Below are positions 1-11,097 of a DNA stretch of 64,000 nucleotides, in pieces. The stretch comes from Megascapheus bottae (taxonomy: Eukaryota > Chordata > Mammalia > Rodentia > Geomyidae). The notes below the pieces were generated by a model. It saw nothing but the letters and a program-made list of their open reading frames with translations, was not told the origin of the DNA and searched no databases. The position numbers were made by a program, and so were the translations under genes. The stretch is taken from positions 1,240,001 through 1,304,000 of the forward strand of contig JANJXV010000194.1 in assembly GCA_024803745.1 (NCBI GenBank), written 5' to 3'. How positions within the stretch are numbered: position 1 is the first letter of the stretch; each line of letters starts with the position of its first letter.

Positions 1-1011
1 TGCCCTAACCCTAGATGGAGAGCAGCCACTGACTGTGGTAGCTAAGGAGAGATCTGTTCCATAGCTATCAGGCCACCCAGCATGGGAGCCATAACCACCC
101 CTCACCCAGGTAGAGGCCAATGGTTCTCCAGGTGCTACTAACATTGCCCCACCCCTAGCTCTGGGTACACGTGACATTCCCTCCACAAGGAGCAGGACTA
201 AGTGAAGGATCAGGAAGCTGCCTATGGGCTTCAGATGATGGCCAGGCTGGCACTACAGATGGCCTCACTCTGTCACCACCTTCCCCTGCCTCCATCATTC
301 CTCCATCATGCCTCTCTACCTCCCACCCATTAACCTTGGAAACCAATGAACTGGGCTCTCATCATTCTTCTCATCTCTTCACCCACATTGCCATGCGTCC
401 ATCCCTCTGTCACTTCCACCCCACACACATCCCAACACCAGCCACCCTGTAGCTTATGAGGATCCCAGAGGAAGCTCTTGGTGAAGGGCTTGTGACCACA
501 AAACAGTTACTATCACCCGCTCCGGCCTGATCCACCACAGAATAAGAACAGCCAAGCAGGCACACACTGCAGCAGAGTTGCTCTGCTGCCACCCTGATTT
601 CTTCATGGCCAGGACTTGGCTCTCCTCAGCCTCCCAGCTCAGTAACCAGAACATTGTGCTTTCACAGAGCCATGGCTTCCAGTCTCCATGGACACAATGA
701 CATCAAGGTGATGCCAACTTCCCCATCTCTATATACTTCTAACTATGGGATGGGAGCTGAGGTTCTCTTCTGTCACTCCATCCGCTAAGAGGCTCATGCA
801 GATTTCTATCCTTTGCTCATCATGGTGACTCTTTGGTTAACAAGTCACTGCTGGGCTTCCAGTTCACCACATATAGAACCCATACTCCAACACTTTTCTT
901 AGAAGGACTGATGACTTTTAAATATTCTCTAGTTTTAAATTTCTAGTTCCTTCTCTCTTTCATTTATTATTTCCCTTCCTCACATACTTCCCTTTTTTTA
1001 CCTTCCTTCTT
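1..1011. other. No gene recognised
   Basis: Mixed-composition sequence without SINE or L1 similarity that I can see and without a splice-bounded frame. Repeated at 34175-35183. Confidence 0.5.
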
Positions 1012-1232
1012 TCATTCCTGGCCTTGAACTCAAGACCTCGAGCTTTTTCTTAGCTTTTCTTTGCTCAAGGTAGCACTCTAGCTCTTGAGCCACAGCTCTA
1101 CTTCAATCTTTGTTCTTGCTCTAAACTGGGAGTATGAGTCTCAAGCATTTTTCCATTTGCTGGGTTGGTTTTAAACCACAATACTAAGATCAGGATCCTG
1201 AATATGCCTCGGATTACAGGTATTATCTAATC
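1012..1232 (-). mobile_element. B1-like/Geo-like composite SINE
   Basis: Antisense order: 'ccttgaactcaagacctcga', 'ctcttgagccacagctctac', then a B1-like 'ggattacagg' end. Diverged. Confidence 0.7.
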
Positions 1233-2173
1233 AAAACAAATTCCTGATTTCTTTTTTAGACATAATTAGTTCTTTCAGGTGAGCCACCAGCCACTCATGC
1301 AAGAGCATTGCAGGATCCCAGCATTCATCTTGTCTCCAGTCTTATTCCATCCATCTCACAATGGTCATCTAAAACACCCTGCTGCATGCCTGAAGTCGCA
1401 AGGAACGTTCTCAACGCCATGAGAAGCCCCCTTAAGCTCTGCCTCAGAAATGCCCAGCCCCCATCCCACTTCCACATGAGCATTTGTTTAGGAGAAATTT
1501 CCTGAGTACATCATCATCTTTTCCTCACCATTCAAATTTCATCTTTGGAGTCATTTCTCCCAGACAAAGAGGAACATGATCCATGGTTTGATAGCAGCTC
1601 CAGCTTCATAGTCCCAGCCACCAACACCCCCCCATTACCCTGCCAGACACCTGAATTCAAGGACAATGTTTTCACTACCCCTGACTCTTATCAAATGTTT
1701 TAACTTGTACAGTGCATTAAAATAATTTTACTAAATGGAATAAACACATGGCATCAAGCTTCAGAATCTTTGCACCTGAACTGTTAGTGAATCACAGACA
1801 CACCAGCATTTCTGTAGCCAACAGAAATCTTAGCTTTGAGATTTCAGCATTCCTGGTATCCAAGTTTGGATGTGCTTACACTGCCCTTAATGGGGCACTT
1901 CAATCACACAATCCCACAACAATCACTGTCATTTGACATTCACTGGTAGGTGGTGCTAGGAAAAAGACTGATGTGCCAACTCAATGCTGGCTTGACCTAT
2001 GCCATCTTCAAACCTGGAGCAAGTGGGGCTCCTCTCTCCATGACATCTTTTGTGTACTACCCCAGGAGGACCTTTACCTTGAGACAAAATTATGAAGACT
2101 ATCTCTACCAGCAAAGATTCCAGTGAGATGTGCCTACATGGATAAAGCTAAAATCTCACTAAAGTGAGGTTGT
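1233..2173. other. No gene recognised
   Basis: Unassigned sequence with short frames only; repeated in copy 2 at 35405-36345. Confidence 0.5.
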
Positions 2174-2395
2174 TGGCAGTGCTGGAGCCTGAACTCAGGG
2201 CCTGGGCACTAAGCATTTGTACTCAAGACTAGCCCTTTACCACTTGAGCCCAAATTCCATTCCCAGCTGTTTTTATTTTTGGTAGTAAGAATCTATCAGA
2301 CTTTCCTGTTCTAGGTGACTTCGAACTTCCATACTCAGATGTCAGCCTCGTGACCAGCCTGGATTAAAAGTGTGGATCAGCCATGCGCCACACCT
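2174..2395 (-). mobile_element. B1-like/Geo-like composite SINE
   Basis: 'cctgaactcagggcctgggc', 'ccacttgagcccaa' and a B1-like 'ctcagatgtcagcctcgtga' end, antisense. Confidence 0.72.
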
Positions 2396-2785
2396 GAGGT
2401 CTTTTGCCAGCACATTTTTTCCCAAAAATTAGAAGAGGAAGATGTGGGAGGGTTGGGCTCATCCTGCCCTGCATATGAAGGAGAGCATCAGCGCCTGAAC
2501 TTCATTCCCTGTTGTAGGCTGCTGCAGGAAAAGGAAGCAAATAGGCACAGGCTGGCAGCAGATGCCACAGAACAACTTGTGACCAAGACTCCCAGAGCAG
2601 ACCTCAGAATCAATGACAGAGTTGGATCTACCCAGTAACAGAGGCAGTAGTGACACCTGAAACTGCGAGCTTGAGCCTCTGGTGCTAGTAAACAGGGCCA
2701 CCTATGTCTCAATGAGAAAGGTGAGATTTTGGTGGAGAAGGTGAGATTAAACATTATGTATCATGCCAGAAGACAGACTATAAGG

Positions 2786-3268
2786 GGTCTTTTATTATTC
2801 CAAGTGAAATTTTGGATTTCCTCTTCTGTTTCTTTAAAGAATAACATTGGGATATTGATGAATATTGCACTGAATTTGTAGATAGTCCCTATCAAGATTG
2901 CCATTTTTACAATATTACTTCTTCCAAACCAGGAGCATAGGTTTTTGCATTTCCTCAGTTCTGCATTAATTTCCTTCTCCAGAGTTTATAGTTCCATCAA
3001 AAAGATGCTTTACATTCTAAGTTAATTCCTAGGTATTTTATTTTCTTTGATAGCAAAATGAGTTGCTATCCTGATTCTTGCCTCATTCCTCTCATTTGTT
3101 GGCATATAGGAAGGCAGTTGACATTGAGGGTTAATTTTATACCCTGCTACCTTACCAAAGTTTTATATCAGCTCAAGCAGCTTCGGAGTAGAGTCTATAG
3201 GGTTCTTTAAACACAGAATCATGTCATCTGTAAGGAGAGAAAGTTTCAGTTCCTCTTTCCCTTTTCCT
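2786..3268 (-). mobile_element. L1 ORF2 fragment, inverted half of a twin-primed insertion (copy 1)
   Basis: Antisense L1 reverse-transcriptase region, from the 'ttattattcc..gaaatttt' block to the FADD-encoding block ('atcatgtcatctg'). It parallels 16.99-17.48 kb at lower identity. It abuts a sense L1 segment at 3269 through a short cctc overlap. Confidence 0.85.
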
Positions 3269-3655
3269 CCTCACTCCAGTTAGAATGGCCAAGATCCAGA
3301 AATCTAATAACGTATGCTGGAGGGGATGTGGCCAGGAGGGATCACTACTACACTGCTGGTGGGATTGCAAACTGGTTCAACCACTATGGAAAGAACTATG
3401 GCAGTATCCCAAAAAGACTAAACATAGAGCTCCCCTGTGATCCAGCAATTTCACTACTTGCCAATCGTCCAGATAGGACACACTAAATTCACTAGAACAA
3501 TAACATTTATCACAGCACTATTTACTATAACAAAGGTATGGAACCAACCCAGATGCCCGTCAGTTGATGGGTAGATCAAATATGGTATTTTTACACAATG
3601 GAATTCTGTGCTTCTGTCAGAAAGATTGACATAGACGAATTAGTAAGGAAATAGA
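3269..3655 (+). mobile_element. L1 ORF2 3' part, sense half of a twin-primed insertion (copy 1)
   Basis: Sense-strand ORF2 C-terminal region: reads [19 protein letters not shown] and later GTNPDARQLMG with stops. It is the complement of 16.07-16.38 kb. With the inverted piece before it, this is the classic 5'-inversion structure of L1 twin priming. Confidence 0.85.
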
Positions 3656-3735
3656 AAGACTGTAAAGTTTAGAAATTAGTTTCTGTCTCCTTCTCTCTCT
3701 CCTTCTCTATCTCTGTAAAATTTAGAAGTTCCTGT

Positions 3736-3801
3736 TTCTCTCTCTTTTCTCTCTTTCTCTCTCTCTTTCTGTCTCTCTCTTTCTGTCTCTCTCTGTCTCT
3801 C

Positions 3802-3870
<69 letters not shown>
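3736..3870. repeat. (CT)n microsatellite (copy 1)
   Basis: Pure and TCTG-interrupted CT repeat directly on the tail side of the minus-strand SINE at 3871; on the SINE strand it is a (GA)n tail. Confidence 0.95.
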
Positions 3871-3873
<3 letters not shown>

Positions 3874-4044
3874 ATCCTTAGGCTTGAACTCAGGGCCTGA
3901 GCTACTTTTGCTCAAGGTTAGCACTCTACCATTTGAACCACAGTGCTGCTTCTGGCTTGCTCTTTTCACGTAGTATTGAGGAATCTAACCCAGGCCTTCA
4001 TCCTTGATAGGTTAGCACTCTACCACTAAGCCACACAGTCAGCT
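3871..4044 (-). mobile_element. IDL-Geo-like dimeric SINE
   Basis: Antisense right monomer ('ggcttgaactcagggcctga') followed by antisense ID-like monomer ('gttagcactctaccactaag'). Confidence 0.8.
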
Positions 4045-4285
4045 TTTAGAGGTTCCTGACAAAGGTTTTCCTACATGCTATTATTTCTTCTGTGAGTGCT
4101 CTTAATGCTTGCTGAAGGTTGACTTTGTTTAGAAGACTTACCCTAATGCTCCCATATACAGAGATTCTATATATAGCTAAATGTTTTTCATTACTCAGAA
4201 TTTCTCTATTGTGTATGTTCTGAAATGTACTGAAGACTGACTTCTGATTAAAAGTCATTGCACATTTGTTCTATTCATTAGTTTT

Positions 4286-4785
4286 CTTTTCTTCTATTGG
4301 AATCAGGTTTGTGATGAACACAGAAGTATGCCTTCCAGGTCAAACACTTTCCACATTTGTAATATTCACAAGGTTTTTCTCTCCTATGTGCATTTTATAC
4401 TTAGTCATACGTTCATGATGGATTTTTCATATTCTTATATTCATACGATTTTTATCCTGTGTCTGTGTGGTATCATGCAAACTCAACTATGAGTTCTTCA
4501 AAAAAATTTCCCTTTCATTTTATTCATAGGATTCTATCCTGTGGGTGTTTAGTGATAAATCTTGACTTGTGCCTTCTGGGGAAAAGACTGAACATTTGCT
4601 ACATTCATTAAGGGTTTTATCTTGTGTTGGTTCTGTGACACAAGCTGAGTTTTCTTCCATAGACTAAAAAGACTTTCCTATTTATTACATTGCTAAGGCT
4701 TCTCAGATGTGTGAACTCTCTTACGCTTCCTGAAGGGTGAATACTGCACGAAAGACTTTCAACTTTGGTTATATTCCTAAGGTTT
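4286..4785 (-). pseudogene. Decayed zinc-finger tail (copy 1)
   Basis: Beyond the stop after the last good finger, finger remnants continue in several frames. Linker-like motifs (antisense 'aaggtttttctcctgtg' and variants) recur near 4700, 4616 and 4532, then 4456 and 4370, mostly keeping the 84-bp step. Readable pieces include HTSEKP, QCNK and, at the far end, CEYYKCGKCLTWKAYF. They carry stops and frameshifts. The ancestral protein therefore had at least five more C-terminal fingers. The section from 4046 to 4285 may hold yet older remnants (KSVFSTFQNIH). Confidence 0.7.
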
Positions 4786-6262
4786 CTAATATGTGTGAAT
4801 TCTGTTATGCCTCCTGTAATGTGACTTCCATCTGAAGGTCTTACCACATTTGATGCACTCGTACAGTTTCTCTCCTGTGTGTGTTCTCTGATGCAATTTG
4901 AGGGAAGACTTCCATTTGAAAGACATTCCACATCGGTTACCTTCATAAGGTTTTTCTCCTGTTTGAATTGTCATATGCATATTGAGGTTTGGCTTCTGTG
5001 TGAAGGACTTTTCACATATGTTACACTCATAAGGTGTTTCTCCTGAGTATATTCTCTGATGAACATGGAGTTTTACCTTCCATTTGAAAGACTTTCCGCA
5101 TTCACTACATGCATAAGTTTTCTCTCCTGTGTGTGTTCTATTATGCCCATCAAGATATGACTTCCACTTGAAGGTCTTTCCACATTTGTTGCACACATAA
5201 GGTTTCTCTCCTGTGTGTGTTCTTTGATGCAATTTGAGGGAAGATTTCTGTCTGAAAGACTTTACACATTGGTTACATTCATAAGGTTTCACTCCTGTGT
5301 GTATTCTCTGATGAACACGAAATTTTCCCTTCCCTTGGAAAGACTTTCCACATTCATTACACTTATAAGATTTCTCTCCTGTGTGTGTTATTTGATGAAC
5401 TCGAAGGTGTATCTTCTGGGTGAAAGACTTTTCACATTTGTTACATTCATAAGGTTTCTCTTCTGTGTGTCTTCTCTGGTGCAAAGTGAGGTATGATTTC
5501 AGTCTAAAAGTCTTCCCACATTTATCCCATTCATAAGATTTCTCTTCTGTGTGAGATCTCTGATGTGTGCTGATTGCTGAATTCTGGGCAGAAATTTTAT
5601 TACGTTCCTCATATTCATAAGGTTTGTCTTCTCTTGGAGATCGAGGTTGGAGCGTCAGGTCTGACTTCTCAGAAATTAATTTTCACACTTGATGTACGCA
5701 TCACATATCTCAGGATATTTGCTCTGAGGTATTGTAAGGCGTATTTCATTACTGAAAGATTTCTCACATTCACTACATATATGAGGAGTCTCTCCTGTGT
5801 ACATTTTCAGATGTGTAGTGATGGTCGGTGTTAAGTACAATATTTTTCATCACACAGTACATTTAGCAGTTTTCCTCCCTCCCTGAAGAATTTCTTGGGC
5901 AGGGAGAACAGAATTATGATACTGCAGATCTTTTGGACTGTCACAATCATGAATAAAATGCTCTGAATAGCCGATGGATTTTTTAAGAACAGGAGACATA
6001 CGAGATCTATATGCAGTATGCATCTCATCAGGCTTAGGAGACAGAAGCATGTTCTGACACTTTATGAACTCCTCAGTCCTCACCCCTAAGTTGTTACCGT
6101 TATTACTAATCAGCTCTGGATTATGTGTAGAGCTCAAATTTAAAGTTGTTGCAAATCTCACGTTTTCCTCCACTTCGATACTACTTGCAACTGCTACTTC
6201 ACAAAGACATTCATGTGGACTTTCCTGACATGTCTTGAACACATTTTCCATTACCTGGACAT
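4786..6262 (-). pseudogene. Zinc-finger exon: linker and C2H2 fingers, frame-disrupted (copy 1)
   Basis: The acceptor CTCATTTTAG precedes G/AT GTC CAG, reading DVQVMENVFKTCQE, a usual start for this exon type. The linker stays open to a TGA at 5850, within a first-finger remnant (KCTVCDEKY). A second remnant (GETPHICSECEKSF) lies in another frame, and a further shift near 5680 leads into the main array. Two degenerate fingers come first: one without cysteines and one with YEWDKC (Cys to Trp). Eight fingers at 84-bp spacing follow from 5484 with TGEKP-type linkers. Five keep all four ligands. The fifth ends HQRIY (His to Tyr), the sixth MTIQ (His to Gln), and the seventh has YEGNRC (Cys to Gly at 4941, intact in copy 2). 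The frame closes after NRIHTY. Confidence 0.88.
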
Positions 6263-6689
6263 CTAAAATGAGTCATAGAAAACAAGACACAAACATACAT
6301 GAGATACAAATATTCCTTACTGTAAAGATAATGACTTTACTTTCCCATCCTAAGTGTTAGATATTTTAAAATATAAAAGTGGAAATTGATTTGTGAGAAA
6401 TATATGCTTTTCTCCCTAACCTATTAAGAAAATGATATTTTACAATGACCAATAATGTTTTTCTGTGTTTTAGTTCTCTTTTTATATCACAGGAAATATT
6501 TATTGAAATTACCCATCTATGTATTGCTACAGTTTTAAGCTGAGTACTAACTATAACATACCTGCAGGTGTTTTTTTTCAAATACTGTTTTGTTTATACA
6601 TTGAGGAATAGCTGCCTTTCTTTTATTTTTGAGAAATAATCTAAATATTGTGCTGTTTTGCATCTTTTTAAAACTTTCTTCTCTTTTCT

Positions 6690-6860
6690 TTTCTTTTTTT
6701 TGTAGTTCATAGGCCTTGGCCCTGTCCCTGAACACTTCAGCAGAAGACTATAACCCCTATCCTTGAGCTACAGCCCCACATACTCTTTTCTAGAGTTAAC
6801 TACAGATAAGAGTCTCAGGTCCTGAGTAGCAGATAGGATTACCTTAGCCAGTTTCAATGC
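6690..6860 (-). mobile_element. Composite SINE fragment
   Basis: T-rich tail, 'ggccctgtccctgaacactt', 'ccttgagctacagcccca' and a B1-like 'gtagcagataggattacc' end. Confidence 0.7.
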
Positions 6861-7189
6861 TGTTTGCTTATTAACCATTAAGTGAGGAACACGAATTTTT
6901 TCTAGATTCAGCGGCCACAAGCTTGGTGTATATGTCTGTTTGCCTTTGATCCAAGCAAGAACGATTCTTGAGAGTAAGGACTTACACCTATATCCCTTCA
7001 GTTACAACTTCTCACTAAAGTCTCAATTTAGGTATTTGTGGGAATTTTGAAATTTGTTTCTTTCCATTTGAAGTCTTATAAAAATTCCTTTTCTAACACT
7101 CCTGTCCCTCAGAACCATGGAAGACCAGAAAATCCCCAGCTCATTGTCTAGTTAATTTTCTTATGTTGATTGAAACTTTGTTGTTTTTC

Positions 7190-7370
7190 TTTTCCTTCCA
7201 TTCCTGGGTTTAAACTTATGACCTAACCACTGTCCTTGGGTTTTCTCAAGACTAGAACCCTACCAATGAAGTCATTACTTCTGGCTTTTTCTATGTATGT
7301 GGTAATAAGGAATCAAACCTCTGTCTTTGTGCATGCTAGTCAAGCACTCTACCACTAGGCTCAATTTCTG
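7190..7370 (-). mobile_element. IDL-Geo-like dimeric SINE
   Basis: Right monomer antisense, then 'tgcatgctagtcaagcactc' and 'taccactaggc' of the ID-like monomer. Confidence 0.8.
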
Positions 7371-7509
7371 GTGGAAAGATCTGGTTCTGAATATCAGTCT
7401 CTTCCTACCAGCAAAAAGATATTATCCTTATCAGAGAATAATGCCCTGACTTATTCCTTGTTTGCTCAATCATTTATAGTCTTAGTTTTAAAGAAATGAA
7501 AGATCATTC

Positions 7510-7511
7510 TC

Positions 7512-7582
<71 letters not shown>
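7510..7582. repeat. (TTTC)n microsatellite (copy 1)
   Basis: About 18 uninterrupted TTTC units on the tail side of the minus-strand SINE at 7583. Confidence 0.96.
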
Positions 7583-7583
<1 letters not shown>

Positions 7584-7812
7584 GTTTTGTAGTCATGGGA
7601 CTTGAATTCTAGACCTGGCTGTTCTTCCTGAGCTCTTCAGCTCAAGGCTACTGCCCTATGTCTTTAGCCTCAACCCTACTTCTAATTTTCTATTGGTTCA
7701 TTGGAGAGAAGAGTCTAAGGTGTTTTTGTGATAGGTCAGTCTTTGAACCTTGATCCTCAGATCTCAGCCTCCTAAGTAGCTAGGATTACAGGCATGAGAC
7801 ACGGGCTCATGG
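7583..7812 (-). mobile_element. B1-like/Geo-like composite SINE
   Basis: 'gagctcttcagctcaaggct' then B1-like 'gtagctaggattacaggcat'; its tail side is the TTTC microsatellite. Confidence 0.85.
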
Positions 7813-7911
7813 CTTTCTCATTTTATTTTGTTTCACAGTGATTTCTACAGAGAAATCTAACTTTAACTCTACTGCCACATAGAATTCGTCATATCACCCT
7901 ATGATTCTTGG

Positions 7912-8083
7912 TGCCGGGGGTTTGGGCTAGCATGCACAAAGACCTGGTTCAGTTCCTTGGTACTACATGCAAAGAAAAAGCCAGAAGTGGTGCTATGACT
8001 CAAGAAGTAGAGAGCTAGCCCTGAGAAAACCCAAGGACCATGCTCAGTCCCTGAGACCAGGCATAGGATTGGGAAAAGAAAAT
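7912..8083 (+). mobile_element. IDL-Geo-like dimeric SINE
   Basis: Sense ID-like start ('gctagcatgcacaaagacct'), then 'gccagaagtggtgctatgac' and an A-rich tail. Lies in the KRAB intron. Confidence 0.8.
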
Positions 8084-8226
8084 GATTCTTGATTCATTCA
8101 CAAAGAATTCCATAGGTTCCACACAGGATTTAGGGTAACTAAGAATATTATTGCTCAGTACATCACAACATGAACTTACCAAAGGGGCTCAGGCTCCAAC
8201 ATCAATATGAAGATGCATTCACTCAC

Positions 8227-8316
8227 CTGTGATATTCTTGTCAGAGGAATTTCCTATCCAGAATTCTGCACAGTGCTCTAGCTTGTCAATTAATACAGGT
8301 TTGGGAACACAGGGAC
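8227..8316 (-). CDS. KRAB-B box exon (copy 1)
   Basis: This 90-bp exon lies between a good acceptor (TTTCTAATTTACAG) and a donor (GTGAGT). Entered in phase 1 from KRAB-A it reads GPCVPKPVLIDKLEHCAEFW and then IGNSSDKNIT. It matches the KRAB-B pattern of Pro-Lys-Pro, a hydrophobic pair and Lys-Leu-Glu, followed by the usual Trp. It leaves in phase 1, the phase needed by the zinc-finger exon at 6262. KRAB-B strengthens repression by KRAB-A but is not essential in the family. The first codon is Gly here and Val in copy 2. Confidence 0.82.
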
Positions 8317-8489
8317 CTGTAAATTAGAAACAGTAGAGAATTATTGCTTATGCTGTGTCATCATTGCTTTAAGTTCACAGACATCCTACTCACAAGTTAT
8401 CTATTAAATCTTTTTTCTCATTTCTCACTGGCTCCATGGTTGAATTTTCCCCAGCTCTGGATTCATTTTGTATGGCATAAACTTAGCTG

Positions 8490-8745
8490 TCTTGCTCAAG
8501 GCTAGAAAAATACCAGTTTGAGTCCCAGCTCCACTTACATGCATAGGTCTTCATGCATGCTAGGCAAGCACTCAACCACAAAGTCAAACTCTTGACACTC
8601 CACTAACATTTTTGAGGGGTTACTTGGAGTTATAGAGTTTCATGGCAATTTTTATGCCATTGCTGGCTTCAAATTAGAATTCTTAGATTTCTTCCTCCTG
8701 AATATTTTAAGATTACAGGCATGAAACATTGCACCTAGTGCCAGG
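8490..8745 (-). mobile_element. ID-like and B1-like SINE fragments
   Basis: 'catgctaggcaagcactcaa' (ID-like) followed by a degraded B1-like stretch ending 'gattacaggcatgaaacatt'. In the KRAB A-B intron. Confidence 0.65.
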
Positions 8746-8993
8746 TTTCCATTATAAACTCACTGTTTAGTGATTTGTAGATCCTATTTCCAATAATGAT
8801 ATATATTCTATTCTGGATGGTTTATCCACTTACAATTACTGTGTAAGTTTGGAATGTCGTCTCCATTAGAGGAAACATAATTTAGAACTGTTGTCAAAGT
8901 ATCCTGAAGGTATCCTGAAGAATGAGTACAAAATTACCTTAGGTTTTCTTTAGAAAGTAATGATACTTCTCAGGGCCTGGAATCTTTCATTTA

Positions 8994-9233
<240 letters not shown>

Positions 9234-9341
9234 TTAGCACTGAGTTATAAACACACCATGTCTGGAATTTTATTCTTTTTTTGTTGGAATTGTATTCCTT
9301 TACTTAAATGTTTAGACTTACTATTGACCTGAAAAGCTTAG

Positions 9342-9570
9342 GGATGGTGCCTAGGCCCAGAGTTCAAGTCCCAAGACCCACAAAAAAATAACAAGGCAAG
9401 CCAGGTGTTGGTGGCTCACGCCTGTCATCCTAGCTACTCAGGAGAATGAGATCTGAGGACCATGGTTCAAAGCCAGCCTGGCACAAAATTCCATGAGACT
9501 CCTTTCCAATTACCCACCATAAAATGTTTAATGGCTTGTGGCATATCATGGTAGAGCAATTGTGGTATCA
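9342..9570 (+). mobile_element. Right-monomer end plus B1-like composite SINE
   Basis: A right-monomer tail ('gagttcaagtcccaagaccc') and then a clear B1-like head ('ggtggctcacgcctgtcatc', 'ctagctactcaggaga'). Confidence 0.82.
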
Positions 9571-9767
9571 AAAAAATAAGTCAGGGGAATAGATTTAGGT
9601 TACAAATGGAATTATTCCATTGAAAAGGAACTACATTATATGATGACATATGCTGGTACTGTGAGAATATTGCAAAATCTTAGGGTATCAAGTAATAATA
9701 CTGTGAAGTACACCAAGAATGTTAATGTTCTATGGCTGGCATAATAATCACTTGGGGAAGAAACTTT

Positions 9768-10018
9768 TTTTTCTTTTTTTTTGGCTGGGGGATTTGTAAG
9801 GCTTGAACTCTGTGCCTGGGCACTGTTCCTGAGCTCTTCAACTCAAGGCTATCACCCTACCTATGAACCCACAGTGCCATTTCCCATATTCTAGTGGTTA
9901 ACTGTCGATGAGAGTCTCATAGACTTTCTAATGCCCAGGCTGGCTTTGAACCAAATCTTTAGATATCAGCCTGATATCTGAGTAGCTAGGATTACAGGTA
10001 TAAGGCACTGCACCTGGC
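9768..10018 (-). mobile_element. B1-like/Geo-like composite SINE
   Basis: T-rich tail, 'gagctcttcaactcaaggct', 'gtagctaggattacaggtat'. Full length, antisense. Confidence 0.85.
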
Positions 10019-10129
10019 AAGAAATTTATTTCTTGCTGTTTTATACTATAAATTTACTGTATGTTTTACTTTTTCAAAAAGACTGAGGATGACCTTTGTT
10101 CTGTATATAATGGGAAGAGGGGTAGGGAG

Positions 10130-10220
10130 CTGTGAGCAGAAGAACTGAGGGGCAATACTCAGGGTAGGACAATAGCCTTAACTAAAGAGCTCACGGCCCA
10201 AGGTCCAAGCCCCATTACTT
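10130..10220 (+). mobile_element. Right-monomer SINE fragment
   Basis: 'acaatagccttaactaaaga' and 'ccaaggtccaagcccc' resemble the sense right monomer; degraded. Confidence 0.5.
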
Positions 10221-11097
10221 TCCCCACTACCCCACAAAAAAAGGGAAAATAATTGGAGATTGGAGAGGATTTTCTAAAAAGAATATATAGAAATAGTAGT
10301 TTAAAATGTAGAAAGAAGTTCAATATTAACAGTCATGAGAAAAATTAAAATTACAATGAAATCTTTACTTTAAGTATATTAATATAAATATAGTTTTAAA
10401 CAAAAAGATCCACATACACACACAAACACACACACACACGCATACAAAAAAACAACTTTCAAAGTCTAATTATTACTGGGAAGGTAGTGAGAAGAAGTAG
10501 AACTTTGGAATAGTCCTGCAAGGAATATAAAACAATCAAAAATTGCGTGGAGAGTGCTAAAAAAGTACTAAATATAGAATTACATAGAAATATGGTCCAA
10601 CACTTCTATTTCTAGATTTGTACCTAATGGAAGAGAAAGCAGAGACTAGAACAAATATGTGGAGAATCCATTCACAACTATTAATAATAATCAAAAGATA
10701 GAAATATGCAAAACAATGCATTGAAAAGGAAGAACATTTTACTATATTTTACAGATGAATCTTGATTACAGTAAACTAAAAATACAGCAGTCATAAAGGA
10801 AGAGCTAGGGTATGTTTTCCCTTCCAGAGCTTCCAAGGATCAACAAACCCTTAGAGCCAAAAAGCACGATGGTTCCAGAGAATGGAGTAGAGAGGAACAG
10901 GAGCTGAATGTTTAATGATTATACATGGAAGATGAAAATTGCTCTAGATGGGTAGAATGAAGAGAGAACTGTACCCTAAACAATGGTTATGTAGCCACAC
11001 AGGATGGGACACACCTATACTCCCTGACCTTGGAAAACTCAAGAAGGATTTCTAGCCAACCTGGATGCATGGAAAGATCTATCATAAAAACTAATGT
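10221..11097. other. AT-rich unassigned stretch with a CA repeat
   Basis: A- and T-rich, no frame or repeat family recognised apart from the CA tract. Possibly very old repeat sequence. Confidence 0.5.
10411..10440. repeat. (CA)n microsatellite (copy 1)
   Basis: Short interrupted CA tract; copy 2 version is longer. Confidence 0.85.

Noticed and set aside
1..20. CCCTAACCCTA at the left edge as interstitial telomere repeat
   Set aside because: Fewer than two full units; repeated at 34177 only because of the tandem duplication.
3676..3969. Long Arg/Glu-repeat frames over CT tracts (also 37841-38173, 24735-24926)
   Set aside because: They are translations of CT/GA microsatellites, with no coding signal outside the repeat.
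5215..5496. Plus-strand frames opposite the finger array (also 5574-5834, 39419-39700, 39778-40038)
   Set aside because: Antisense shadows of the 84-bp finger repeats.
4370..5640. Regular 84-bp repeats resembling a CRISPR-like array
   Set aside because: Period, linker sequence and Cys/His pattern identify them as C2H2 zinc fingers in a mammalian genome.
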